NCBI RefSeq assembly: GCF_000226115.1
Contig: NC_016459.1
Location: 1,116,001 to 1,180,000, forward strand
Length of the DNA stretch: 64,000 nt
Source: Thermothielavioides terrestris NRRL 8126
Taxonomy: Eukaryota > Ascomycota > Sordariomycetes > Sordariales > Chaetomiaceae
Direction: 5' to 3'
The translations under genes and the position numbers were made by a program. Below the pieces are notes generated by a model. That model saw only the letters and a list, made by a program, of their open reading frames with translations, was not told the origin of the DNA and searched no databases. Below, piece by piece: positions 1 through 12,400 of the stretch. The first letter of the stretch is position 1, and each line of letters begins with the position of its first letter.

Positions 1-3000
1 CTACTTCGACTTCACTATAGCGATAGTTGTACTTACTAGCTCTACATTTAGCAACACTATATTAATATTCTTAAGATACTTAACAACAAATTTATAATAT
101 TCCCCTCTATCTAGATAGCTATTATAATTAGATTAAAGACCTTTCACTATAATATTGTCTAGGTAAACTCGACAAATATTTAGGATAAAGTTACTAAAAA
201 TCATTGTTATAGTCTGCTAGAACTAGGCAATGGAATTTATACCCCCTATTAATAGTATATATATATAGAAGAGACTAATTAGCGTTGAAAAGGTCGTTAA
301 ATCGTAGCTCTATTTATCGAGATTAACTTAGTTGTAACTAGAGAAGAGATCTAAGAGAGATATTAGCTTATAGCTATCGAAGTCTTTACTAAATTCCTCT
401 ATAGTAGGTAAGACAAAAGCGTTATAGATTGTTATAGCATTGGCCTTTTAAATATTATTAATAAGCTATAATCTACTATCCTTCTTAAAAATAAAGAACT
501 AGTTATTATAGTAGCTTATATAGCTATACTTAATAATCCTATATATCTACCTCTCTCTAAATAGATTAATAACCTTCTATATTAATAGCTTTGAAATTAG
601 AATAGACTTACTTTGCTAAGCCTTATATAGGATAGTCTTAATATACTAGGGCAGGACAATATCCTTATAGATATACCTATACTTAATGAAATCCTATATA
701 AATGTAGCTTCCTAGTTTTATAAGATCTTAGTAAATATCTCCTTTTCTAGCTTATTAAAGAACTTGTCTATAGTAGCGAGTATTGTTTAAAGGCGCTCTT
801 CAGTAAGCTTCGAGCCTAGCTTAAAATCTAAGAAATAAGGGACTATAAGATCGTCCTATTCCTTTTTGAACTATATCTTTGCCTTAGCTTTTATAAGCCG
901 CTTTTCTCACTATAATGGGTCTCCCTCTAATATAGAGCTATCTAATAGTGCTAAATCGACTAGTTGAACCTTGTTTACAACATTCTTCTAGAGTATAAAC
1001 GTCTTTAAAGTACGTCTAACCTTATACTTAAATCTCCGCTTTAGCCTCTAGTTGGAAAAGGGGTTTCCAACTAGGGTCCCCCTCTTCTCTTTTAAATAGG
1101 ACAATAATTTGATCTTCGTCTATCTAGATAGAGAAGATGAAAAATAAGAATGTACAACGTAAAAAAGAGTATTAAAGAGCGGTATATAGGACTTCTATAA
1201 AATAAAATGAAAAACTGCTTTACCTATATTATTGTTAAGGAAACTAAGGGCAGTCTTACCTTCCTTTATCTCTACCTAGTTAAAGATTCTTTTAGGACTT
1301 TTTATCAATCTCTAGAATTGCTTTTAAATAGCTAGTTATATTAGAGATAGTAGGCAATTCTATTAAGTAATCTTCTTAGAAACGATATATACCTAGACTA
1401 TCTTTCTCTTTATAAGTAGATTAATAGTAATTAGGTTGCTATCGCAATAATTAAAGGTTAGAGTAGTATCTTTGACGAATAGTATACTAAAAATTGCTTT
1501 ATATCTACTAGCGATATCCTTAGTTATAAAGAAGTGAAGGTTGATACTGACTCCGCTTAGGTAAAGAGTGACCTAGGTCTCTCTAAGGAATAGTACTAAG
1601 CTATAAAGACCCTTCGAAACGACCTTAGTAAGCTAGTATAGCAATATATATTTCTTGACAATGCTTATTGAGATATAATTATACTTTGAACTAGAGTCGA
1701 TTAGAGCGAAATACTTATTATAATGACCTTTCTTAAACTGGATATATAGAGTAGGAAGCGACTATACTCTTATTATTACACTAAGCTCTATATATTATAA
1801 GATCGAAAGCATTGAGATAGACTTCTAGAGTAGGGTATAGATATAATCGTCAATGTCTCTAGGTAGACCTTTATAAATCTAACGCTCCTAGAGGCTTCTT
1901 ATATAGATACCCTATACGCTATCCTTAGTAACTCCGAAGATTGCTAGAACTATCTCTATCTAACTAGAGCAAGGGCTACTAAATATATTTATATTAGTGT
2001 ATAGAGCCTATATATAGACCTCTATATCTTTTAGTATAGTAACTAGTCTATTAAGCTTAGGAATATTAGACCCTTTATAGTTGATAACCTCGATATCAGT
2101 AGAAATGCTCTATAGGTATATAATTAGAGTGTCCTTATACTTAGGCGAGATATAGACTAAGTCGTTAAAGGTTAAACTAGTCTTCGCTTTTATTATAGTA
2201 TAGATCGTATCCTTTATATATAGAAGTAATATAGTAACCTTTAGCGTAGGTAGCTTAGACTATAGCTCCTCTTTCTTTATACAATTCGCTATAGCTAGGT
2301 TCTTAAAGATAGTTATATAAAGAGGCTCTACTAGAGGTATAGGAGTATCGCCTATTTAGATATCGTCTTTCCTTTCGTCTTTAACGAACTAACGTTTAGT
2401 AGGCGGTATACCTTGAAGTATAGTCTCTACTTCTTTGTCCACTTCCTCTTTAGCTTCCCCTTTAGTCTAGTTAGAGAGAGGAAGAGGTAGTTAACGGAAT
2501 TCGTTAGCCTTTAGTATAGGTCGTAGGACAATCTTCTAAGTTAAGATATAACCTCCCTCTAATAGGACTATATAAAACGACAACTAATTAGATACTATAT
2601 AATAGAAGGTGGAGGTGAGCTTAGGCTCCCCTTTATATATAAGACGATTAATTATTGTCTAGATAGTCGTAGGCTTCTAATATAGCTTAGGCTACTAGAG
2701 ATAATGCTTATTTAGCACTAGAGATATATCTAGCTTGAACGGACAACCATTTAGGCGCTTATACTTACAATAGTATACCTAGTATATAGGATAACTATTA
2801 TATTATAGGCAATAGGCTATATATATAAGAATGAGCTAGCTAATCTTACTAACCTCTTATATACTATTAATATCTACCTTCGTAAAGGTGATTGTCTTAG
2901 CTAGTGTATAGCCCTTCTTACTCCTATCGCTAAGGCAGTAGTCTATACCTTTACGATATATTAGACCTATAGCTATAGCTTTTATAGCTTCTATATACTC

Positions 3001-4311
3001 GAGGACTATATAGTCAAAGTCACTATAATAGTAGCAATAGCTAGAGCTTATAGGTCTACTATAGCTAGGAGGACGACTATCAATATACAAGCTAATAACG
3101 AAGCTAATATATCTCTCCTATAAACGGCTCCGCTACTACTAGAAATACATCTAGAGAACCTCAATCTTATTAGAAGTAGGATCGATTCTATATAAATAGA
3201 GGGCTTCGATCTTCTATTTAAACTGCTTAGTGATCTTCTACTTCTAGATATATAGACGCTAGAGCTAATTAGCTAGATTATCGATATTGTTAGGCGTAGG
3301 TATAAGAGCTTTCTTTAGCTCCTCCTCTTCCTACTTCTATAACTTAGGAGTTGTCTTAATAGTAGGCGTAGCTAGAGGTAAGTAGTACTTCTATAGATTG
3401 ATCTTATACTTATAGGTCTTAAAGAAGAGGTCTTTTATATTAAGATCCTTCTAAAGAGCATTCTAAACGAACTTAAGGAAGTCTACCTACTTTATAGTAT
3501 AGATAGAGTCCTTGTTATCCTTCTTTAGAGTATACTAACGGTCTTTAAGAGCTACCTAGATCTACTAATCAAGTGTATACTATATAGTTGGAACAATTAT
3601 ATACTATAGCTCCTTATAAACTTTTATAAAGGCGATAGTATATATATAGTTAATTAACTTAAAGTAGTTATAGATAACTTTGCTAACTAGCTAGTATCTC
3701 CTTTTAATTAGATTATAAAGGTAACCTCTATTACTATACTACTTAGGATCGTTGCTTTTCTAGCGTTTTAGGAACTTAGCCTTAAAAGCTACTTAGGTCT
3801 CTTAGTCCTTTTTCTCCTAGTGACAAATAATAGACTAAATTGTAATGTTATATCAAAGCTCGAATAGATATATATAGGTCTTGTCATTAGTAACCTAATA
3901 AGCCTTGTATATCTCCTCGAAAGTCTCGATCTATTGTATAGCATTCTAACTAGAGAAGCGGCCCTAAAGGCTAGCCTTCGCTAAGGTTGGAAAGGTCGTA
4001 CTAAGCGTAGTAGCAAGAACGTACTTAGTTATCTTCTTTAGAGCTTTGGCTTTAGAGAGACTAGAAGGTATTACTATAGGTGCCTCTATATAGATAGGCA
4101 GAGTAGAGATATCTAGTAAAGATAGAAGGGGTGTCTACACTACTTTGGCTAGGTCTTCTTCGCTTAGTATACCTTCGAAAGGCTATAAGACAGATATATC
4201 TTTAGACTCTCCCTCAGAGGTTAATATTAGGATTAATAGTGTTGTAGAGGTCAATAGGATTCTTAGAGCTTCTATAGACAATGTATATATATATTGCTAG
4301 AGTCTAGTTAT
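1..4311 (-). pseudogene. A1 gag-pol polyprotein remnant (gag, protease, start of RT)
   Basis: This is the degenerate gag-pol of A1, read on the reverse strand. The RT catalytic box is at 154-165 and reads YLDN, the second Asp lost by G-to-A change. The gag nucleocapsid knuckle lies in the open stretch 2857-3090, where the CX2CX4HX4C pattern survives only as a Tyr-rich run; the intended Cys and His codons became TAT or TAC, as expected for RIP. The start codon position (4309-4311) reads ATA, whereas A2 and A3 retain ATG there. In the family this polyprotein supplies capsid, protease, RT, RNase H and integrase for retrotransposition; here it cannot be translated. Downstream pol lies outside the window. 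Confidence 0.85.
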
Positions 4312-5112
4312 TAGGCATTTAGCTATCGTCTTTAAGAAAGGCAACGACTATATTGATAGACTATAAAAAGACTAATATATACACTTCTATAGGAATGTCA
4401 ACTCCTTCGATATCTATCCAAAGGAAGAAAACCTCTTAAGTAGCTAGGTTCCTTTGGAATATATAGCCTAAAGGCCCTAAAGGATAACTATAGGTTCCTT
4501 GTAAATTATCTAAATACCTTTGGCAACTAATATACTAAACCCAACTAGTATAATAACGGTAAGAGCATAGCTCTTAAGAAGAAAAGCAAACGTCTACGCT
4601 AAGACCTTATATCTAATATAAAATAATGCTAGATATACTATTAGAAGGAGCTAAATATTGTAAAGGTATAGCCCTAAGCTTAGAAGCTTATAAATAGCTA
4701 CTACGTTTAACTACTTTTGTAACTAGTTTAGCTAAACTAGAGAAGAAAATGACGATCAATGAAAATTCTACCCTTGTCTCTGCTTAGGAGGATAGAACTA
4801 TCGTCTTTCGATTAGGTTAGCGTTTTACAACTACTACGTCGATAATAACGAAGCTTCAACAGGTCTTTAAAGTATTAAGGATAATAGGATATCTTTTCGA
4901 TGCTCTACGCCGTCTAGGCAAAGGAAGGTCTCCTAGGACAAAGTCTCAACAGACCCTTGGAACGTATACGCCTTAATAGGTTTCTACACCTCCTAGAGAT
5001 ACTAGTATCAGTGTGCTAGAGCCCTAATAGGTCGGCTATATCGTCGTTGTATAGCTATTAATATAGCATTATATAGTTCTACGATCTTAGAAGACTTTAT
5101 AGTCTATACTAT
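4312..5112 (-). other. A1 untranslated leader (part)
   Basis: This is non-coding leader between 5' LTR and gag of A1, collinear with 5663-6462 of A2. I see no convincing ORF in it. It ends at the CTAT target site where A2 inserted; the last 46 bp lie at 18295-18340. Confidence 0.8.
5109..5112. repeat. Target-site duplication of A2 (CTAT), left copy
   Basis: CTAT here is repeated at 18291-18294 directly after the A2 3' LTR. Removing A2 and one CTAT restores the leader sequence seen in A3 near 51525-51540. An A precedes both copies, but on the right that A is the last base of the LTR, so 4 bp is the natural reading. Confidence 0.85.
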
Positions 5113-5615
5113 TGGATTAGGGTGATAGACTACCTAGACATGGGGGAGACCCAGTTTTTCTGTTTTTCTATTTGTCTTAGAGCGTTGTATTCGTTGCTAG
5201 GGGAGGTCTAACCCTCTAGTTATATATATTTAAGTAGGCTAAGCCTATCTTCTTTATTATTAAGTAAGACATTAAGCAGTTGTCAATATATATTTGTTGA
5301 CACTACGTTGGTAGTCCTCCTTCTTCTAGTAAGGCTATTGAGCCTCTCTTTCTATTGTTCTACCTTTGTTTAGACGATAGGTATCCGAGCTATTGAGCTC
5401 TAACCGTATTCTTATTGTCCTTTCTTATATTTCCGCTATATCCTACTAGATGTACCTAAGCTATATGTCTTCCTCTTAGAAGATAGCCTTCCTACTATTC
5501 AATACGTACTATCTTTATTTGTCTAGAGGGGCACTATATTCCTTTAGGAGCTATCTTATACGCCTAGTCCTAGGTGTAGTAGAGTAGGTTGGTATAGAGG
5601 TTTTACACTACTTTA
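5113..5615 (+). repeat. A2 5' LTR
   Basis: This 503-bp repeat matches the 3' LTR at 17789-18290 and, inverted, the LTRs at 18341-18839, 39108-39604 and 51573-52069. It begins TGGATTAGGG and its less mutated relatives end TTCA, giving TG...CA termini; here the last dinucleotide is TA after C-to-T change. Differences between copies are almost all C/T and G/A transitions. Confidence 0.95.
5221..5234 (+). promoter_or_regulatory. TATA-like element in A2 5' LTR
   Basis: An AT run of TATATATATTTAAG form lies about 110 bp into the LTR, where a U3 promoter would be expected. The same run is kept in the other family A LTRs. It is only a candidate, because AT-rich runs are common in RIP-mutated DNA. 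Confidence 0.35.
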
Positions 5616-6462
5616 AATAGAGGCTCAATTGGGGAGGAGCTTAGCTCTATATCTAAATAGGATAGTATAGACTACAAAGTCTTCTAAGACTATAGAACTA
5701 CACAATGCTATATTGATAACTATATAACGACGATATAGCCGATCTATTGAGGCTCTAGTATATCGATACTAGCATCTCTAGGAGGTGTAGAAACCTATTG
5801 AGGCGTATACGTTCTAAGGGTCTGTTAAGACCTTGTTCTAGGAGACCTTCCTTTGCCTAGACGGCGTAGGGCATTGAAAAGATATCTTATTATCCTTAAT
5901 ACTTTGAAGACTTGTTGAAGCTTTGTTATTATCGATATAGCAGTTGTAAAACGCTAACCTAATCGAAAGACGATAGTTTTGTCCTTTTAAGTAGAGATAA
6001 AGGTAGAATTTTTATCGATCGTCATTTTCTTCTTTGGTCTAGCTAGACTAGTTATAAAAGTAGTCAAGTATAGTAGCTATTTATAAGCTTCTAAGCTTAG
6101 GGCTATACCTTTATAATATTTAACTCCTTCTAATAGTATATCTAGTATTGTTTTATATTAGATATACGGTCTTAGTGTAGACGTTTGCTTTTCTTCTTAA
6201 GAGCTATACTCTTATTGCTATTATACTAGTTGGGTTTAGTATATTAGTTGCTAAGGGTATCTAAGTAATTTGCAAAGAACCTATAGTTATCCTTTAGGGC
6301 CTTTAGATTATATATTCCGAAGGAACCTAGCTACTTAAGAGGTTTTCTTCCTCTAGATAAACGTCGAAGGAGTCGATATTCCTATAGAAGTGTATATATT
6401 AGTCTTTTTATAGTTTGTCGATATAGTCGTTGCCTTTCTCGAAGATAATAGCTAAATTCTTA
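5616..6462 (+). other. A2 leader between 5' LTR and gag
   Basis: This 847-bp leader is identical in length to that of A3 (50726-51572) and to the rejoined leader of A1. The bases right after the LTR should hold the primer binding site, but I do not recognise a tRNA 3'-end complement. No coding region is evident. Confidence 0.8.
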
Positions 6463-9400
6463 ATGACTAGACTCTAGCGATATATATATACACTATCTAT
6501 AGAAGCTCTAGGAATCCTATCGACCTCTATAATATCATTAATTCTAATACCAACCTCCGAGGGAGAGTCCAAGGACGTATCTATCTTATAGCCTTTCAAA
6601 GGTATACTAAGCGAAGAAGATCTAGCTAAAGTAGCGTAGACACCCCTTCCGTCTTCGCTAGATACCTCTACTCCGCCTATCTATACAAAGGCATCTATAG
6701 TAACACCTTCCAGTTAATCTAAAGCTAAAGCTCTAAAGAAGATAACTAAGTACGTTCTTACTACTATACTTAGTATAACCTTTCTAACCCTAGCGAAGGC
6801 TAGCCTTTAGGGCCGCTTCTCTAGTTAAAATGCTATATAATAGATTAAGACCTTTAAAGAGATATATAAAGCTTATTAGGTTACTAATAATAAGACCTAT
6901 ATATACCTATTCGAGCTTTAGTATAATACTACGATCTAGCTTATTATTTATTATTAGGAGAAAAAGGACTAAGAGACCTAGGCTACTTTTAAGACTAAGT
7001 TCCTAAAGCGCTAGAAGGGCAACGATCCTAAGTAGTATAGTAATAGAGGTTACCTTTATAATCTAATCGAAGGGAGATACTAGCTAGTTAGCAAAGTTAT
7101 CTATAACTACTTTGAGTTGATTAACTATATATATACTATTGCCTCTACCAAAGTTTATAAGGAGCTATAGTATATAATCGCTCTAATAGTATAGTGTATA
7201 CTTGATTAATAGATCTAAGTAGCTCTTAAGGACCGTTAGTATACTTTAAAGAAGGATAACAAAGACTCTATCTATACTACGAAGTAGATAGACTTCCTTA
7301 AGTTTGTTTAGGATACTCTTTAGAAAGGTCTTAATATAGGAGACCTCTTCCTTAAGACCTATAAGTGTAAGATCGATCTATAGAAGTACTACTCACCTCT
7401 GGCTACGCCTATTATCAAGACGACTCCTAAGTCGTAGGAGTAAGAAGAGGAAAAGCTAAAGAAAGCTCTTATACCTACGCTCGACGATATCGACGATCTA
7501 GCTAATTAGCTCCAACGTCTATATATCTAGAAGTAGAAGATCGCTAAGCAGTTTAAACGAAAGATCAAAGCTCTCCGTTTATATAGAATTAATCCTACTC
7601 CTAATAAGATCGAGGTTCTCTAGATATATTTCTAGTAGTAGCGGAGCCGCTTATAGGAGAGATATATTAGCTTCGTCACTAGTCTATATATTAATAGTCG
7701 TCCTCCTAGCTATAGTAGACCTATAAGTTTTAGCTATTGCTACTACTATAGTAACTCTGACTATATAGTTCTTAAGTATATAGAGGCTATAAAAGCTATA
7801 GCTATAGGTCTAATGTATTATAAAGGTATAGACTATTGCCTTAGCGATAGGAGTAAAAAGGGCTATACGCTAGCTAAGACGATTACCCTTACAAAGGCAG
7901 ATGTTAATAGTATATAAGAGGTCAGCAAGATTAGCTAGCTTATTCTTATATATATAGCCTATTACCTACGATATAACAGCTACCCTATATACTAAGCTTA
8001 CTACTATAAGTATAAACGCCTAAATAGTCGCCTATTTAAACTAGATATATCCCTAGTACTAAATAAGTATTATCTCTAGTAGCCTAAGCTATATTAAAAG
8101 CCTACAACTATCTAAATAACGATCAATCGTCTTATATACAAAGGGGAGCCTAAGCTTATCTCCACCTTCTATTATATAGCGTCTAATCAGTTGTCGTTTT
8201 ATATAGTCCTATTAAAGGGAGGTCGTATTTTAACTTAGAAGGTTGTCCTACGATCTATACTAAAGGCTAACGAATTCCGTTAACTACCTCTTCCTCTCTC
8301 TAACTAGACTAAAGAGGAAGCTAAAGAGGAAGTAGACGAGGAAACGGAGACTATACTTTAGGGTATACCGCCTACTAAGCGTCAATTTGCTAAGGACGAA
8401 AGGGAAGACGACATCTAGATAGGTAGTACTCCTATACCTCTAGTAGAGCCTCCTTATATAACTATCTTTAAGAACCTAGCTATAGCGAATTATATAAAGA
8501 AAGAGGAGCTATAGTCTAAGCTACCTATACTAAAGGTTACTATATTACCTCTATATATAAAGGATACGATCTATACTATAATAAAAGCAAAGACTGGTCT
8601 AACCTTTAACGACTTAGTCTATATCTTGTCTAAGTATAAGGATACTCTAATTATATACCTATAGAGTATTTTCGCTAATATCGAGGTTATCGACTATAAA
8701 GGGTCTAATGTTCCTAAGCCTAATAGACTAGCTACTATACTAAAAGATATAGGGATCTATATATAGGCTATATATATTAATATAAATATACTTAGTAGCC
8801 TTTACTCTAGCTAGACTAAAATAGTTCTAGTAATCTTTAGAGTTACTAAGGACGATGTATAGGGCATTTATATAGAAAGCCTCTAGGAGCACTAGATTTA
8901 TAAAGGTCTACCTAGAGACGTTGACGATTATATCTATACTCTACTCTAGAAATCTATTTCAACGCTTTTAGTCTTAGAGTATATAGAACTTAGTACGATA
9001 ATAAAAGTATAGTCGCTTCCTACTCTGTATATCTAGTTTAAAAAAGGTTATTATAATAAGTATCTTGCCTTAATCGACTTTAGTTTAGAGTATAACTATA
9101 TCTTAATAAGCGTTGTCGAGAAATATATACTACTATACTAGCCTACTAAGGTTGTTTCAAAGGGTCTTTATAGCTTAGTACTATTCTTTAGAGAGACCTA
9201 GGTCACTCTTTACCTAGGTGGAGTCAGTATTAACCTTTACTTCTTTATAACTAAGGACACCGCTAGTAGGTATAAAGTAATCTTTAGTATATCGTTTATT
9301 AAAGATATTGCTCTAACCTTTAATTACTATAATAGTAATCTAATTACTATTAATCTACTTATAGAAGAAAAGATAGTCTAGGTATATATTGTCTCTAAGA

Positions 9401-12400
9401 AGATTGTCTAGTGGAACTACCTACTATCTCTAATATAACTAGCTATTTAGGAATAAGTCTAGGGATTAACGAAGAGTCTTAAAAGAATCTTTGACTAGGT
9501 AGAGATAGAAGAAGGCGAGACTACTCTTAGTTTCTTCGACGATAATATAGGTAAAGCGGTTTTTTATCTTATTTTATAGAAGTCCTATATACTGCTCTTT
9601 AGCACTCTTTTTTATATTATATATTCTTATTCTTTATCTTCTCCGTCTAGATAGACGAAGATCGAATTATTGTCTTATTTAAAAGGGAAGAGGGGGATCT
9701 TAGTTAGAAGCCCCTTTTCTAACTAGAGGCTAAAGTAGGGATTTAAACGTAAGGTTAAATGTACTTTGAAGACGTTTACACTTTAGAAGAATGTTATAAA
9801 TAAGGTTCGACTAGTCGATTTAGCACTATTAGATAGCTCTACGTTAGAGGGAGACCTATTGTAGTAAGAAAAGCGGCTTATAAAGGCTAAGGTAAAGATA
9901 TAGTTTAAGAAAGAATAGGATGATTTTATAGTCCCTCGTTTCTTAGATCTTAAGCTAGGCTCGAAGCTTACTAAGGAGCGTCTTTAAATAATGCTTACTA
10001 TTATAGATAGGTTCCTTAATAAACTAGAAAAGGAGATATTTACTAAGATCTTATAAAACTAGGAAGCTACGCTTATATAGGATTTTATTGAGTATAGGCG
10101 TATCTATAAGGATATTGTCCCGCCCTAGTATATTAAGACTATCTTATATAAGGCTTAGTAGAGTAAGTCTATTCTAATTCTAAAGCTGCTAATATAGAAG
10201 GTCATTGATCTACTTAGAGAGAGGCAAATATATAGGATTATCGAGTATAGCTATATAAGCTATTGCAATAACTAGTTCCTTGTTCTTAAGAAGGATAGTA
10301 GATTATAGCTTATTAATGATACTTAAAAGGCCAATACTATAACAATCTATAATACTTTCGTTCTACCTACTATAGAGGAATTTAATAAGGACTTCAATAG
10401 CTATAAGCTAATGTCTCTCCTAGATCTCTTCTCTAGTTACAACTAGGTCAATCTCAATAAGTAGAGCTATAATTTAACGACCTTTTCAACGTTAATTAGT
10501 CTTTTCTATATATATACGCTACTGATAGAGGGTATAAATTCCATTGCCTAGTTCTAGTAGACTATAACAACGATCTTTGGTAACCTTATCCTAGATATCT
10601 ATTGAGTCTACCTAGATAATATTGTAGTAAAAGGCCTTCGATCTGATTATAATAGCTATCTAGATAAAGGGGGATATTACAAATTTATTATTAAGTATCT
10701 TAAGAATATTAATATAGTACTACTAAATATAGAGCTAGTAGATACAATTATCGCTATAGTGAAGTCGAAGTAAATGTAGCTAAAAGCGATTTTACTTAGT
10801 TATCTTTGTATACTTGATAAACGCTTTTTTAAGGAAGCAAAGGTGATTAAGATAAAGGAGTAGAAGACCTATTCTAACGTTAAGGAGGTATATACCTTTG
10901 TTAGAATAGTTAGATATTATTGGATCTAGATTAAAGGCTTTATAATTATTGCAATTCCTCTTTATACTCTAATAAAGAAGGATACTAAGTAGACTTAGGG
11001 GCCTACTAAGTAAAAGACGATAGATAAGCTAAAGGAGAAAATCACTATTGCTCTAGTCCTTATAATACTTGTCTATAGTAATCTATAGTATAGTATAATC
11101 TTCCTAGTTTACAACGCTAGTATCCTTAGCTAGGGAGGTATACTCAAGTAGGTTAGTCCCAATAGCAAGAGATACCTATATAGGTTCGAGAGCGATATTT
11201 AGTCAAAGGTAGAGAAGCGGTATAATACTATAAAAAGGGAGCTAAGGGGGCTACTCTTCTTTTTAAAGCGTTTTTACTACTATCTTTTTAGTATATATTT
11301 TATTATAGAGACCAATACTCTAGTTCTAGTCCATTAGCTCAATAGTGCTATAAGCGATGTTCTAGGTACTTTTATAATATACTAGATTGCCTAGATCCGC
11401 CTATTCGACTTCGAGGTTAAGTATATCCTAGGCCCTAAGAATGTTGTAGCCGATATATTGTCCTATAAGCCGCTTAGGCCCTCTAACTATATAGAGAAGG
11501 AGTTAGAAGAGGATATCGACGACTAGGTCGATATCTAAATTTTTATCAACTATATAGGCGAAGAGACTTTATATCTAAAAGGGAAACTAGAACCTATCCG
11601 CCTTTAGGATAGTTACTCCTAGTGGTCCTAGGATATTGCCTACTTCCTATCGACGATAGAAGCTCTATTTAGCTATAGTCTATATTAGAAGCGACATTAG
11701 CTTAAAAGGGAAGTATTAAAATACTTTGTCGAAGATCGTTATCTTTTCCTTTAAAGTACGAATTATATATAGTGCTATAGGTACGTTGTTGATACCCCTA
11801 AGGAGAGGCGTTTAATCTTCGACTAGTGTTACAATGAGGTTGGCTATTGTAGAAGGGAGCCAACGTACCAATAGGTAACGAACTACTACTACTAGCGTAG
11901 TATATACGAAGATATAGCGAACTAGATTTAGGCTTATACCCTATATCAAGTATACAATGCCTAGAGGTTTAAGGAAACGATAGGTTGGATAGCGCCCTCG
12001 CCTTTTCCTTTTACTAAATGATACCTCAATATCCAATATATACCGTCTAGCTATAAGGAGAAAAAGTGTTTCCTTGTCGAGGCTCGCAACGATCTTATAG
12101 GATACGTCAAGGCTAAGATCCTACTAAACAAGTCCTCTAAGTCTATTAAGTCCTTTATCTTATAGTATATCCTTTGTCGCTAGGGTTACCCTATAGTTGT
12201 AGTTGTCGACAGAGGCTCTAAGTTCAAGGGCGAAGTTAAGAAGATCCTTCGTAAGTTGGGTATTAAGAGAGTTATTATCTTACTATATAATTTATATATA
12301 AACGGTGTAAATGAGGCTAGCTATATCCTAATTACTACCTTGCTTGTAAAGATGACTAATAATATAGGAAAGAGGTAGAGGGAGCTCCTTCTATATATTT

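Larger units (their letters stand above)
1..5112 (-). mobile_element. Family A giant Ty3/gypsy element, copy A1 (reverse; main left piece)
   Basis: This is the 5' part of a reverse-oriented family A element that runs off the left window edge within the reverse transcriptase. It is collinear, inverted, with A2: position q here corresponds to about 10775-q in A2. It stops at 5112, where A2 begins, and resumes at 18295, so A2 sits inside its leader. The two leader parts (801 + 46 bp) sum to 847 bp, exactly the leader length of A2 and A3. All coding content is riddled with RIP-type TAG/TAA codons. Confidence 0.93.
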
